In this document: positions 33,067 through 42,681 of the stretch, piece by piece
Position numbering within the stretch: position 1 is the first letter of the stretch
Layout: the number at the start of each line of letters is the position of its first letter
NCBI GenBank assembly: GCA_944393745.1
Contig: CALYBD010000015.1
Span: forward strand, 1 to 51,139
Direction of reading: 5' to 3'
DNA: 51,139 nt
Origin: an uncultured Alphaproteobacteria bacterium
Lineage (GTDB): Bacteria > Pseudomonadota > Alphaproteobacteria > CAAGCB01 > CAG-977
Notes under the pieces: generated by a model
The model's database searches: none
Told to the model about the DNA's origin: nothing
Seen by the model: the letters and a program-made list of their open reading frames with translations, nothing else
Program-made: the position numbers and the translations under genes

Positions 33067-33980
33067 CTGTTTTATTGGATTGGTCTCCGTTCACAAAGAC
33101 ACAAAGAGATCTTTCTTTTTCCGAAGAAAGAGAAAAAGCCCGACTGAACGATCTTGCGGCACAAATGCGTCTGAATGTCATGCGCACCATGATCCGGGCG
33201 GATTACGGACATCCCGCGTCATGTCTGGGATTGTGCGATTTATTTACCGCACTGTATTTTGGCGGCGTTATGAAATATTCGATCAGTCGTCCGGCTTGGG
33301 ACAAAAGAGACCGGTTGGTCGTTTCCTGCGGACATATTTCCGCTTTATTATACACGGCGCTTTCCATGGCCGGATATCTTTCCGGAAAAGATCTCGACAA
33401 CTACGCGCGCGCCGGCGGACCGGGAGGTCACCCGCAGCGTTGCGTCGAAAAAGGAATAGAAAATTCCTCCGGTTCTTTGGGACAAGGGGTCGGTATCGCA
33501 ATCGGCATGGCTTTGGCTTTGCAAAAAACGGGACAAAAGGTCTTTTTAATCAGCTCCGACGGAGAACAACAAGAAGGGCAAGTCTGGGAAGCTTATCACG
33601 CCGCCATAAAATACAATCTGAGCAATCTGATTGTTTTTGTTGATGAAAACGGTATTCAAAACTCCGGCACAACCCTTGACGTTATGCCGTCCGGAAACTT
33701 AAAGAAAAAATTTAACGCTTTCGATTTCAACGTCATTTCTTTGGAAAACGCCTGCGCCTTTAACATCGTCCGCACTTTAAAAACACTTCAATCCCCTTCC
33801 AAACCAAGCGTTATCGTTCTGAAAACAACCGCCGGCAAAGGCGTTTCCTTTATGGAAAACAATCCGTTCTGGCATGACGGCGTTCCGCGGGGAAAACTGA
33901 AGGAACAAGCCTTAAAAGAACTGAACGAACAAAAAAGACAAACGGGACTTTGGCTGAATTTTTTAAATAAAATGGAATAA
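33063..33980 (+). CDS. Transketolase, N-terminal (thiamine diphosphate) subunit
   Basis: Transketolases move two-carbon ketol units between sugar phosphates. This 305-residue half carries the thiamine diphosphate and metal site: GGHPQRCVE, SSGSLGQGVGIAIGMA, then SDGEQQEGQVWEA and FVDENGIQNSGTT. It starts at the ATG overlapping the esterase stop (ATGA); the longer frame runs through that gene. The C-terminal half is encoded separately four bases downstream, as in other two-subunit transketolases, so this is not a frameshift. Confidence 0.92.
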   Translation: MTVLLDWSPFTKTQRDLSFSEEREKARLNDLAAQMRLNVMRTMIRADYGHPASCLGLCDLFTALYFGGVMKYSISRPAWDKRDRLVVSCGHISALLYTALSMAGYLSGKDLDNYARAGGPGGHPQRCVEKGIENSSGSLGQGVGIAIGMALALQKTGQKVFLISSDGEQQEGQVWEAYHAAIKYNLSNLIVFVDENGIQNSGTTLDVMPSGNLKKKFNAFDFNVISLENACAFNIVRTLKTLQSPSKPSVIVLKTTAGKGVSFMENNPFWHDGVPRGKLKEQALKELNEQKRQTGLWLNFLNKME

Positions 33981-33984
33981 GCCC

Positions 33985-34905
33985 ATGCCGACGATGATGG
34001 ACGTTTTTGCAGAAGAATTGAAAAAAGCCGGCGAACTCAATCCGAATATTGTCGCCTTATCAGCTGACGTGTACGGTTCGACAGGATTAAAACCGTTCGC
34101 CGACACGTTCGCGGACAGATACTTTGAAATGGGGATCTGTGAACAAAATATGATCAGCACTGCGGCGGGATTGGCCTTGGAAGGCAAAACCGTCGTCACG
34201 TCAAGTTATGCCTGTTTCAGTCCGGGACGCAGTTGGGAACAGATCCGCAATACTGTTTGCATGGATCAGGCCGACGTTAAAATCATCGGAGCCCATATCG
34301 GTGTCGGATCAGGCAGGAACGGAGCGACCCATCAATCATTCGAAGATATCGCTTTGGTCAGTTGCCTGCCGAATATGATGATTTACAGTCCCGCCACCGA
34401 ACGGGAAGTCCGTTTATGCGCCAAAGAACTGTTCAACAACCGACGCCCGTCTTATTTACGCCTGTCCGCCCGCATTTGTCCGGCTCCGAAAGGATATCAC
34501 CCCGACATCAACGCTTTGTCCGTTATGAAACAAGGAACGGATATTGCCGTTATCGGATCCGGAAGCATATTGGAAAAAGCTTTAACGGCGGCCGAGATGT
34601 TTGAACGACAGCATTCTTTGTCCGTCGCCGTTTTCAATCTGGTCAAACTGTGCCCTTTAAACACGACCGGATTTCATTGTCTGAAAAATTTTAAAAAAGT
34701 CCTATGCCTTGAAGAACATCAAATCAACGGCGGACTGGGATCCTTATTATCGCCTGTTTTTGCCGCGGACGCTTCTTTGCCCGTTTTTGAACGCATGGGC
34801 GTCAATCAAAGTTTCGGATCTTCTATGGACATTCAGGATCTGTACAATTTTATCGGATTATCGGAACAACATATCTTCCAACGGTTACAGAGTTTGATTT
34901 TATGA
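33985..34905 (+). CDS. Transketolase, C-terminal (pyrimidine-binding) subunit
   Basis: The 306-residue partner has the pyrimidine-domain features ALSADVYGSTGLKPF, YFEMGICEQNMISTAAGLA (conserved Glu contacting the thiamine) and HIGVGSGRNGATHQSFED. A C-terminal transketolase domain follows (VAVFNLVKLCPLN). Together with the preceding gene it forms a complete enzyme. Split transketolases often serve specialised sugar or secondary-metabolite pathways. Its end overlaps the next gene by four bases. Confidence 0.92.
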   Translation: MPTMMDVFAEELKKAGELNPNIVALSADVYGSTGLKPFADTFADRYFEMGICEQNMISTAAGLALEGKTVVTSSYACFSPGRSWEQIRNTVCMDQADVKIIGAHIGVGSGRNGATHQSFEDIALVSCLPNMMIYSPATEREVRLCAKELFNNRRPSYLRLSARICPAPKGYHPDINALSVMKQGTDIAVIGSGSILEKALTAAEMFERQHSLSVAVFNLVKLCPLNTTGFHCLKNFKKVLCLEEHQINGGLGSLLSPVFAADASLPVFERMGVNQSFGSSMDIQDLYNFIGLSEQHIFQRLQSLIL

Positions 34906-35759
34906 CAGCATTACAAGAAAAACTTTTCAAGTTAATCACACGCAAAAGATTTAGAAAATGGGCTTTGCCCGAAGATGCGACTTTGCGTATAAAAAAAGCG
35001 CTCGAAGTTTGCACCACCTTACACAAGCCGTTGAATTTCGTTTTTGAATTCGGCGGTTATAAGCTGTGGCGTCTGCCTTCGGCACCGTATCCCGATTTGG
35101 CGGAAACATATATGTTGCGCCATTACGCCGACTATCTTGAACCGATCGCGGATCTGTATGATCCCGGAGTTCACTTGTATTTTGCGTCGGACGACTGCGT
35201 CGTTGAACGCATGAACAATATCAAACCCGAAGCGATGGAAATTTACGCAAAAGCCTTCCAGCGGTGTTTGGAAGAAATCAAACCCGATTTGCCGGACAAT
35301 CTGAATATGTCTTACATCCGGTTGGGACAGTTGTACGATTCCGAGGAACTGTTGGAAAAAGAACTGAAATTGACTTTTGCTTTTAACATGAACAAATTCC
35401 GGACATGGAGCGAAGAAAAAAAAGAACGCATGAGAAAAAGAGCCTTATTGAATTTTTGTCCTTCAGGCCCTTTGGCAGCTTCTGATTTATCCGGCATTTC
35501 CGAAGAGGAATTGCAAAAACGACTGATACAAGGCGCCGTTTACCACGATGCTTTCGAAGACTGTTCGAAACGCCGCGATTTCGTTCTGGCGGAAGACAAA
35601 ATATTGCTTTTTTGCACCCCCATTCCTCAAGCCGTCGCCATCGGAACAACAAAAGCTTCCGTAACGAAATTTTGGACAGGTGTCGGCGTTTGTGAAAACG
35701 GATTGCATAAAGTGCTTTCACCTCTTGCCTGGCAACAACGACAAAAAGAAAATCAATGA
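34902..35759 (+). CDS. Unknown protein, possibly distant isocyanide-synthase (PvcA/Dit1)-like
   Basis: The 285-residue protein is not confidently recognised. Its N-terminal half has FVFEFGGYKLWRLPSAPYPD, LAETYMLRHYADYLEPIAD, LYDPGVHLYFASDD and EIYAKAFQRCLEEI. The order PD-L-E, Y-x-PG, S-D-D recalls PvcA/Dit1 isocyanide synthases (PDLGEE, YPPGA, SDG), but key residues were not aligned. The C-terminal half has LLNFCPSGPL and TPIPQAVAIGTTKASVTKFW. It is translationally coupled on both sides. Confidence 0.72.
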   Translation: MTALQEKLFKLITRKRFRKWALPEDATLRIKKALEVCTTLHKPLNFVFEFGGYKLWRLPSAPYPDLAETYMLRHYADYLEPIADLYDPGVHLYFASDDCVVERMNNIKPEAMEIYAKAFQRCLEEIKPDLPDNLNMSYIRLGQLYDSEELLEKELKLTFAFNMNKFRTWSEEKKERMRKRALLNFCPSGPLAASDLSGISEEELQKRLIQGAVYHDAFEDCSKRRDFVLAEDKILLFCTPIPQAVAIGTTKASVTKFWTGVGVCENGLHKVLSPLAWQQRQKENQ

Positions 35760-36139
35760 AGAAAATCATCACCGCGACAACCCGACCGACCGCCCGTTAC
35801 AACAACGCCATCCTTGCTCAAGGCCGATTTTTGTTTATAGCGACGCAGCCTTCTTTTGACTGGAAAAAAGGAACCTTTTTAAACGGAGATATTTACTTTC
35901 AAACTCAAAAAGCCTTGGAAAATGTCGATTATTTTCTCAAACAGGCAAACGCCTCTTTACAAGATGTCGTCAAAATCGGAATCTTTCTGGCGGATCTGAA
36001 AGACTTTAGCGCCATGAACTCGATTTATAACAATTTTTTCCCCGATCCGGAAACGGCTCCCGTCCGCTTCACGTTACAAACGCCTTTTCCGGATCCAAGA
36101 ATCAAAGTCGAATTCGAAGCAATCGCCGTCTTAGATTAA
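35756..36139 (+). CDS. Rid/YjgF/YER057c-family protein
   Basis: The 127-residue protein follows the Rid pattern: GRFLFIATQP in place of the usual G-x-x-x-x-SGQ, QTQKALENVDYFLKQANAS, DVVKIGIFLADLKDFSAMNSIY, then PVRFTLQTPFPDPRIKVEFEAIA with the substrate-binding Arg. Rid proteins hydrolyse reactive enamines/imines or act in biosynthetic pathways. It overlaps the previous gene by four bases and closes the operon. RidA proper is not certain. Confidence 0.85.
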   Translation: MKKIITATTRPTARYNNAILAQGRFLFIATQPSFDWKKGTFLNGDIYFQTQKALENVDYFLKQANASLQDVVKIGIFLADLKDFSAMNSIYNNFFPDPETAPVRFTLQTPFPDPRIKVEFEAIAVLD

Positions 36140-36148
36140 AGGCACTAT

Positions 36149-37177
36149 CTATGCACTTTCACTCGGTTTGCTAATTTTCCGATAGATATATACGGAAATG
36201 GGAACCCCCAGCAACATTCCCCACATACCGATCATGCTGTGCGCAATGTATAAAATAATCAATGTCATAACAGGATTGATATGCATGACGGAAGAAACAA
36301 TCCGGGGATTAAGCACATAAGCTTCAAGAATATGTATACCGCAAATCATCAACAAAGCCCACAGCCCCAATTCCATACCGCCGCTGTTAATTGCCATCAA
36401 CACGATCGGCACCGAAGAAATCCACATTCCCAAAACAGGAATCAAGCCGCACATAAACACGATCGTACATAACAAAACGATTGCTTTTATGCCCATAAAA
36501 TAAAGCCCCAGCGCCGTCAATACCGTGTTAATTGCGGAAATCAACAACTGTGCGCGGAAATTTTCTCCGACGACTTTGGCAAACAAAATAACGCTGTCCG
36601 CCGTTTCACGATAAGATTCGGCCAGACGCGTAAAACGCAACCGGCGCATGCCTCTGGATAATTCCGGCAGATCAAACATAATCAAAAAACTAAATAACAT
36701 CGCCAGGAAAAACCAGCCGACGTAATGCAGTCCCCGTTCCAACATGCCGCGAACAATATTCCAGGCGCTGACAACAACCGTTTCGGGGAACAACGCTTCT
36801 TTAATCTGCGGCAGCAAAGGCGCAATGACTTCATTATTTTCCAAATTATGACTCAGCCAGTTTCTGACAGATCGGATACTTGCAGGCAATTGATCCGTAA
36901 AATTTATGGTTTCGGACAAAATTCTGGGCGGAACATATACCAAAAAAGCCGTCACACCGACCAAAAACAACAAATAAACGCCAATGACAATCGTCCTTCT
37001 GTTCAGCCGATACTTCCTGCGCAGACGATGCGTAACATCCGATACGATAAAGCACATAATAAAAGTAATAAAAACCAAGCCGAACAAATTCCGAAACAGA
37101 TACAACACGCCGACAAAAACGGCCCAGATAAAATACACTCTGTTGACCCGGATAAATTCAGAAATATTAAACGTCAT
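36149..37177 (-). CDS. AI-2E family transporter (PerM/TqsA-like)
   Basis: The 342-residue integral membrane protein has about seven hydrophobic helices and the family C-terminal pattern GLIPVLGMWISSVPIVLMAI, then EAYVLNPRIV and GMWGMLLGVPISVYIY. Members include quorum-signal exporters and cation antiporters. Substrate not predictable. Convergent with the accessory operon, ten bases apart with no evident terminator between. Confidence 0.88.
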   Translation of the reverse strand: MTFNISEFIRVNRVYFIWAVFVGVLYLFRNLFGLVFITFIMCFIVSDVTHRLRRKYRLNRRTIVIGVYLLFLVGVTAFLVYVPPRILSETINFTDQLPASIRSVRNWLSHNLENNEVIAPLLPQIKEALFPETVVVSAWNIVRGMLERGLHYVGWFFLAMLFSFLIMFDLPELSRGMRRLRFTRLAESYRETADSVILFAKVVGENFRAQLLISAINTVLTALGLYFMGIKAIVLLCTIVFMCGLIPVLGMWISSVPIVLMAINSGGMELGLWALLMICGIHILEAYVLNPRIVSSVMHINPVMTLIILYIAHSMIGMWGMLLGVPISVYIYRKISKPSESA

Positions 37178-37411
37178 TTTTTCCTCAGCACAAATTGATT
37201 AATTTATATATCATACCTTTTGTAAATTATGAATTAAACTGATTGTTTTAGCCAAAAGACAGCCTTTTGTTCCGCATAAAGCGCAAATCCTTGACGTCGC
37301 AGAACAAAGGTTTTTGACGTACCCCAAAAAAGACATTAAGCCGCGGCCGGATATACCATTAAAAACCAATACTAAAAAAGCCCTGTATCCGCAGAATACA
37401 AGGCTTTGAAT

Positions 37412-37487
37412 TGGTGGAGATGAGGAGGATCGAACTCCTGACCTACGCATTGCGAACGCGTCGCTCTCCCAGCTGAGCTACACCCCC
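37412..37487 (-). tRNA. tRNA-Ala (anticodon CGC)
   Basis: The 76-base minus-strand sequence folds as a cloverleaf. The acceptor GGGGGTG pairs with CATCTCC and includes the alanine identity pair G3-U70. Anticodon loop TTCGCAA gives CGC (codon GCG), the T loop is GTTCGATCC-type, and the CCA end is encoded. Confidence 0.95.
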
Positions 37488-37585
37488 GTAACGGGACGTA
37501 ATATGCCCCGAAACAATCTCTTTTGTCAACAAAATTATTCTTTGATCAAAAAACGGGCAGAACCGGCATTTTATAAATTGCATAT

Positions 37586-37618
37586 AAAAAAGCGGAACCG
37601 AATTTTCAGTTCCGCTTT
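37586..37618 (-). terminator. Terminator after ptsN
   Basis: AAAGCGGAAC and GTTCCGCTTT form a ten-pair stem. On the minus strand a T run follows. It ends the long sigma-54/LPS operon. Confidence 0.85.
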
Positions 37619-37634
37619 ACCAAGATTTGTTTTA

Positions 37635-38090
37635 TCAGCCCTGTTCGCTTTCCAAAATAGCAGAATAGATTGCTTCGGCGCTTTCACTGCCGCGCAGCAA
37701 AGAACACACCTTTTCATCGCGCAGCAGGCGGGAAACCTTAGCCAGTGCCGTTAAATGATCTCCGCCGGCATTTTCGGGCGTCAGCAGTAAAAACATTAAA
37801 TCGACGGGACGGCCGTCCGGCGAATCAAAAGCCACCGGCGCGGACAATCTGGCAAACAACAAATACAATCGGTCCAGATCAACCATTTTCCCGTGAGGAA
37901 CCGCAACGCCGCCGCCGACACCGGTCGACCCCAAACGTTCGCGTTCCAACAATACGTCTAAAATGGCACGGTCTTCCAAATGCAGCTGTTCCGCGGCATA
38001 AGAAGCCATTTCCTGCAAAGCCTGTTTTTTGCTTGTCGCCTTCAAATCAGGAATAATTGACTGAGGCGTCAACAAATCGGAAATTAACAT
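37635..38090 (-). CDS. ptsN: PTS-Ntr EIIA component PtsN
   Basis: This is the regulatory phosphotransferase of the nitrogen-related PTS. The 151-residue EIIA domain has the phosphorylatable His66 in GVAVPHGK, preceded by RERLGSTGVGGG. The place after rpoN and hpf is the standard proteobacterial arrangement. Confidence 0.94.
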   Translation of the reverse strand: MLISDLLTPQSIIPDLKATSKKQALQEMASYAAEQLHLEDRAILDVLLERERLGSTGVGGGVAVPHGKMVDLDRLYLLFARLSAPVAFDSPDGRPVDLMFLLLTPENAGGDHLTALAKVSRLLRDEKVCSLLRGSESAEAIYSAILESEQG

Positions 38091-38110
38091 AACAGTTTTT
38101 CTTTTAAGGT

Positions 38111-38671
38111 TTAGTTCGCCTGCGGATCAACCCAACCGATATTGCCATCGGCGCGACGGTAAACCATATTCAGCCCGCCATGAGCAATATTCCGGAACAT
38201 CAATGCCGGTACGTCGGCCAGATCCATGCGCATGACGGCTCCGCTGACCGTGCACAGCGGCAGTTCGGACTGCATTTCGGCAACAACGACAGGAGCGGAT
38301 TCGTCCTGCGGCAAAGAATCTTCGTCCGATTCTTTTTCCGGTTCAATCACGGCAAAGTTTACCGTTTCGGCAGAAGCCTTATGACTGGTCAGGCGTTTTT
38401 TATAACGCTGCAGCTGCTTGGCAATACGATCATTAGCTGCGTCAAAAGCGGCATAAGCATCGGCGCTGGAAGAAGAGCCCTGAATCAGGACGCTGCTCAT
38501 CGGGTGGGCGGAAATATCCGCTTTGATGAGGTTTCCTTCCTTGGAAAAAGCAACAGAAGCGTTTAAAGGCGTTTCAAAATACTTTTTAACGGTATTTCCG
38601 ATACGTTCTTCAACATACGTGCGCAAACTGGTACCGATGTCGATTTGTTTCCCTGTAATAGCAATTTTCAT
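38111..38671 (-). CDS. hpf: Ribosome hibernation factor HPF, long form
   Basis: The 186-residue protein has the N-terminal ribosome-binding domain (MKIAITGKQIDIGTSLRTYV, then YKKRLTSHK), an acidic linker of about 45 residues, and the C-terminal dimerisation domain (PALMFRNIAHGGLNMVYRR). The long form dimerises 70S ribosomes into inactive 100S particles. It lies between rpoN and ptsN. Confidence 0.93.
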   Translation of the reverse strand: MKIAITGKQIDIGTSLRTYVEERIGNTVKKYFETPLNASVAFSKEGNLIKADISAHPMSSVLIQGSSSSADAYAAFDAANDRIAKQLQRYKKRLTSHKASAETVNFAVIEPEKESDEDSLPQDESAPVVVAEMQSELPLCTVSGAVMRMDLADVPALMFRNIAHGGLNMVYRRADGNIGWVDPQAN

Positions 38672-38787
38672 AGTGCCGTTCTCATTTGTTAAAAGTTAAA
38701 TCCTGTTGCGGAATCTCACCGCCTAAAGCGAAAAAGTACGACCGCACGCGCCGTAAGTCAAGAAAATGTTGCATATTGCAATGAATT

Positions 38788-40293
38788 TCAGTTATTCAGG
38801 CGCTTGTCTCTTTTTCTTTGTGCCGATGTCGGAATCCCCATGGATTCCCTGTATTTGGCAACCGTCCGGCGGGCAATGTCTATCTTTTCCTTTTTCAATA
38901 AATAAACCAAGGCTTCGTCCGATAAAATATTTTCTTTCTTTTCTGATTCTATTAATTCTTTGATTCGGCGGCGAACGGCCTGAGCCGATACGCTGTCGTC
39001 TCCGCCGCGACTTTCCAGTCCCTGCGAAAAAAAGTATTTTAATTCAAACACGCCGCGCGAACAGGCAAGATATTTCTGCGCCGTCACCCGACTGACAGAG
39101 CTTTCATGCATGCCGACCGCTTCGGCAATATCCCTGAGCACCATGGGTTTCAAAGCCTTTTCGCCGTATTTAAAAAAATCTTTTTGCCGAGAAACGATTT
39201 CGCCGGCAACCTTTAAAATCGTTTCTGCCCGTTGATTTAAGGCTTTGATCAGCCAATTGGCCGATGATAAATGCTTGGTTAAAAACTGTTTTGCCGTTTT
39301 ATCCCCGCCGGCCGCCGCCGATATTTCCGCAACATAAGACCGATTGATTAAAACTCGCGGTAAAACGGCCTGGTTTAATTCAACAAAAAAATTCCCGAAT
39401 TTATCCCGGCGCACCAAAACGTCCGGAATTAAAACGCCGGGCTGTTCCGTTTGAAAAACAGCGGCCGGACGCGGATTTAAACGCCGGATTTCCGCAATCA
39501 TATCCGAAATATCGCTTTCGTCCACGCCGCACAGTTTTGACAGCTTTTTGTATTCCCGTCCGGCAATTAAATCCAGATGATCCAGCATTACCGCCATAGC
39601 CGGATCATATCTGTTTTGTTCTTTTAACTGCAGCGCCAGACATTCCGACAATCCCGAAGCAAAAATGCCCGTCGGCGCAAACCCCTGCAGCACCGGCAGA
39701 AGCTCTTTTAATTTTTCCGGCGGGCAGACTTCATCGGTTTTTCCCGTCAGCCACCCGTTTTCGTCAAGGCATTCCAACAACGCAACTGCCGTCCGGCGGT
39801 CATTTTCATGATCAAACGACATATTGATCTGCGAAATCAGCGATTCATGCAATGTCTGACGCGGCGCGGCGCACAAATCAACCGCACGAAACGTATCGTC
39901 TTTTTCCCCTGCGGCGCCATCACCCGACCAGGGATCCAAAGAAAAATCAAACGATTCGTCCGAAACACCGTCGTCTTCCCCTGGCTGTTCGTAAAAGCTG
40001 TCCTCCGTCGGGATATCGTTTGTATCCGGCGGTGCTTCTTCTTGTCCTGCAGAATCAAGCAAAGTCGGCAGTTCCTCGCGGCCTTCAAATTCGGAAAAGT
40101 CCGTATTTTCGGGTTGATTATCCTGATCAAAAGATCCTTCGCGTTCCAAAAAAGGATTTTTTTCCAATTCTTCGGCAACGGCACTTTCCAATTCCAAAGC
40201 AGACATCTGCAACAGCCGGATCGCCTGCTGCAAACGGGGCGTCATCGTTAACGTCTGTGATTGGCGCAAGTCCAAACGAGGCGTCAAAGACAT
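38788..40293 (-). CDS. rpoN: RNA polymerase sigma-54 factor RpoN
   Basis: The 501-residue protein has the glutamine-rich region I that contacts activators (LRQSQTLTMTPRLQQAIRLL), an acidic region II (about residues 55-130), the core-binding domain and region III. The latter ends in the RpoN box ARRTVAKYRESMG that reads the -24 promoter element. It serves the flagellar activator FlbD encoded at the other end of the window. Confidence 0.96.
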   Translation of the reverse strand: MSLTPRLDLRQSQTLTMTPRLQQAIRLLQMSALELESAVAEELEKNPFLEREGSFDQDNQPENTDFSEFEGREELPTLLDSAGQEEAPPDTNDIPTEDSFYEQPGEDDGVSDESFDFSLDPWSGDGAAGEKDDTFRAVDLCAAPRQTLHESLISQINMSFDHENDRRTAVALLECLDENGWLTGKTDEVCPPEKLKELLPVLQGFAPTGIFASGLSECLALQLKEQNRYDPAMAVMLDHLDLIAGREYKKLSKLCGVDESDISDMIAEIRRLNPRPAAVFQTEQPGVLIPDVLVRRDKFGNFFVELNQAVLPRVLINRSYVAEISAAAGGDKTAKQFLTKHLSSANWLIKALNQRAETILKVAGEIVSRQKDFFKYGEKALKPMVLRDIAEAVGMHESSVSRVTAQKYLACSRGVFELKYFFSQGLESRGGDDSVSAQAVRRRIKELIESEKKENILSDEALVYLLKKEKIDIARRTVAKYRESMGIPTSAQRKRDKRLNN

Positions 40294-40319
40294 TGTCTAT
40301 CCCCTCTCCTGCTCAGAAA

Positions 40320-41039
40320 TTACAAGGCGAATTTTTCACCCAGATAGACACGGCGCACGTCTTCATGATGCACCACGTCCTGCGGATCACCTTCCATTAA
40401 AACAACGCCGTCATGCAAAATATATGCGCGGTCAATAATATCCAATGTTTCGCGCACATTGTGATCCGTAATCAAAACGCCGATGCCGCGATGTTTTAAA
40501 TGCGACACCAAATCCCTGATTTCCCCGACCGATATCGGGTCGATCCCCGCCAAAGGTTCGTCCAGCAAAATAAACGACGGCGAAGACGCCAAAGCGCGCG
40601 CGATTTCAACGCGGCGCCGTTCACCCCCCGACAACGCCAAAGCCGGCGCACGGCGCAAATGGGCAATCGAAAATTCGTTTAATAATTCTTCCAGTCGTTC
40701 TTCGCGCCGATCCCATCTGGGTTCAACGACTTCCAAAATCGCGCGGATATTATTTTCAACGTTCAGGCTGCGGAAAATTGACGCCTCTTGCGGCAGATAA
40801 CCGATCCCCAGGCGCGCCCGGCGATACATCGGCAAGGACGTCACGTCTATGCCGTCAATGCTGACTGTGCCGGAATCCGGCGTAATCAAACCGGTAATAC
40901 AATAAAAAGACGTTGTTTTCCCCGCACCGTTCGGCCCCAACAAACCGACCGCTTCGCCGCGATCAACTTTAAATGAAACATTACGCAAAACTGGACGTTT
41001 CTTATAGGCTTTGGACAAACTTTTGGCACGCAGCCCCAT
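40320..41039 (-). CDS. lptB: LPS export ABC ATPase LptB
   Basis: LptB powers LPS extraction from the inner membrane. It has Walker [10 protein letters not shown], signature [16 protein letters not shown], Walker B FILLDEP, and the family-typical [15 protein letters not shown] and [13 protein letters not shown] start at the ATG at 41039 (239 residues, the usual length). A start at 41129 would add 30 unconserved residues and overlap lptA by 62 bases, but some alphaproteobacterial LptB proteins do have such extensions. Confidence 0.93.
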   Translation of the reverse strand: MGLRAKSLSKAYKKRPVLRNVSFKVDRGEAVGLLGPNGAGKTTSFYCITGLITPDSGTVSIDGIDVTSLPMYRRARLGIGYLPQEASIFRSLNVENNIRAILEVVEPRWDRREERLEELLNEFSIAHLRRAPALALSGGERRRVEIARALASSPSFILLDEPLAGIDPISVGEIRDLVSHLKHRGIGVLITDHNVRETLDIIDRAYILHDGVVLMEGDPQDVVHHEDVRRVYLGEKFAL

Positions 41040-41067
41040 TTCCGTAGAGGCCGCCAGACGCGGCGTA

Positions 41068-41982
41068 TTACTGCTTTGCTGCGTCGGAGGAATCGATGCG
41101 TTTTTCGTTTTCTTCGCGTCCTTTACCACTTTTACTTTCCTTCAGCACGGCGCCGGTTTTTGGTTTTTCATCAACGACAGGTTTTTGTTTCTTTTCACTG
41201 TCGGGGACGAAAACGCCGCGCACCTGTTTTTTAGATTTACCTTTTTCGGACAACATTTGCAAGCGGCTGACGCCCGTTTTCATATTTATATCGGCAACTT
41301 CGCCGACAATAAAGTTATTTCCCTGGGAAATTTTCACATTTCCCTGCAAAGTGGCCGTTTCTTTATCCACCAGATAAACGCCGAAATCCCCCTGAACCTT
41401 TTCTTTGTCATTGGTAATCACAACGTTGTTTTCGGCTTCGAACCGTTCCACCTGCGTTTTATCGCCCTGCTTCCCTTTTATAAAATAAGCCCTGACGATA
41501 TCGGCTTCAAGACGACGGGAATCTTTCTGCGCAACAACGTTTTGACGGGCAACCGCCATGTCTTCGTTCTGCCACAGTTCCAAAATCCGGGCCGTCATCT
41601 GTTCCTGACCTGCGAACAGTTTAACCGGATTTCCTTTAAGAACAATTACCGACTTGTCAATTTCATAAACGCCCGAATCAGAATAAACCGTCTGTTTGGG
41701 AGTTGTTATAATAACATTGCCGACGGCTTTGACCAGATAAACTTCGCTGTTTTCCCCGTTCGGTCCGTCCTTATAATAAGCCGTGATTTTATCAGCCCCC
41801 AAAGCGGTATCGCCGCGAACGACCAGAGCTTTTTCTTCGGCCGTCAGCGTTTTTTTGTTGCTGTCCCATTCCAACCCTCCTTCGGAAGTCAAAACAACCT
41901 GCTGTTTTTCAGCCGCTGCCGCATCGCTGCAGGAAAATAAAAAAACTAACAGGCAAAAACATAACCGATCCCAGCCGCACAT
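41068..41982 (-). CDS. lptA: LPS transport periplasmic protein LptA-like
   Basis: A signal sequence (to about residue 22) is followed by beta-jellyroll repeats of the OstA/LptA type ([64 protein letters not shown]). At 304 residues it is longer than E. coli LptA, with a Lys/Glu-rich, disordered C-terminus. Four bases after lptC and just before lptB. Confidence 0.88.
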   Translation of the reverse strand: MCGWDRLCFCLLVFLFSCSDAAAAEKQQVVLTSEGGLEWDSNKKTLTAEEKALVVRGDTALGADKITAYYKDGPNGENSEVYLVKAVGNVIITTPKQTVYSDSGVYEIDKSVIVLKGNPVKLFAGQEQMTARILELWQNEDMAVARQNVVAQKDSRRLEADIVRAYFIKGKQGDKTQVERFEAENNVVITNDKEKVQGDFGVYLVDKETATLQGNVKISQGNNFIVGEVADINMKTGVSRLQMLSEKGKSKKQVRGVFVPDSEKKQKPVVDEKPKTGAVLKESKSGKGREENEKRIDSSDAAKQ

Positions 41983-41985
41983 TTT

Positions 41986-42681
41986 TTATTCTTCCTTATC
42001 CTGCATATAAAAGACAGCCCGCGTTTTTCCCGTCAGCCTGAAAACCGTCCCGTCCTGTGTGACCGAAAAACCTTCGGCACGGGCATAACCGTACGGCGTG
42101 CGTAAAAAAACGTCCTTTGAACCAACGATATCCCTGTTTTTTATATTTATCAACGCCTGTGTCGTATCAATTTCTTCGCCCGTTTCCGTATATACGTTGA
42201 CCTGCTTCAGCAATTCCATCGTATCATCAACCTGAGAATAAATCCCCACATCGGCGTCCAAAGCAAACCAACGTTCATTTTGCGTCAACAGATCCGCCTT
42301 GATGGCTACCAGCTGGACGCGCCGTGTTTCACCGGGCAGCTCAAAAGCCGTTTTGGCCGTCAGATTAAACGGTTCGCCCTTATCGTCCACGGTAAAAAAG
42401 CGCGGGTTGACCATGGCCTGATCGTCCGGCAGATTTAACTGATCAACTTCGGAAGAAATCAGGGAAATGTTTTCTTCCTGCTGCGCCTTCATCTGCGGCC
42501 ATAAAACAACCAGTCCGATCATAACGGCCGCCAGACTGGGAAATAAAACTTTTAAAGAAATAACCAGCCGGCTGTGGTGACGCATACGCTTTTTTTGGCG
42601 GCGTTGCCATTCGGCGGCGCCTTTTGTCTGGGTTTTTCCCCACTTTATATCGCTGATATCAACGATTTTATCCGCCATCAC
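41986..42681 (-). CDS. lptC: LPS export protein LptC
   Basis: The 231-residue bitopic protein has one membrane helix at about residues 43-63 (LFPSLAAVMIGLVVLWP) and a periplasmic LptC domain (PRFFTVDDKGEPFNLTAKTA, then SKDVFLRTPYGYARAEG). LptC links LptB-FG to LptA. Starts four bases inside the kdsD end. Confidence 0.9.
   Translation of the reverse strand: MMADKIVDISDIKWGKTQTKGAAEWQRRQKKRMRHHSRLVISLKVLFPSLAAVMIGLVVLWPQMKAQQEENISLISSEVDQLNLPDDQAMVNPRFFTVDDKGEPFNLTAKTAFELPGETRRVQLVAIKADLLTQNERWFALDADVGIYSQVDDTMELLKQVNVYTETGEEIDTTQALINIKNRDIVGSKDVFLRTPYGYARAEGFSVTQDGTVFRLTGKTRAVFYMQDKEE

Noticed and set aside
33063-34905. Transketolase gene broken by a frameshift
   Set aside because: Both halves have their own starts and complete domains, and the split two-subunit form is well known.
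41011-41940. 309-codon + strand ORF
   Set aside because: It is antisense to lptA and lptB, whose domains are clear; its Phe/Asn-rich composition is typical of a shadow frame.
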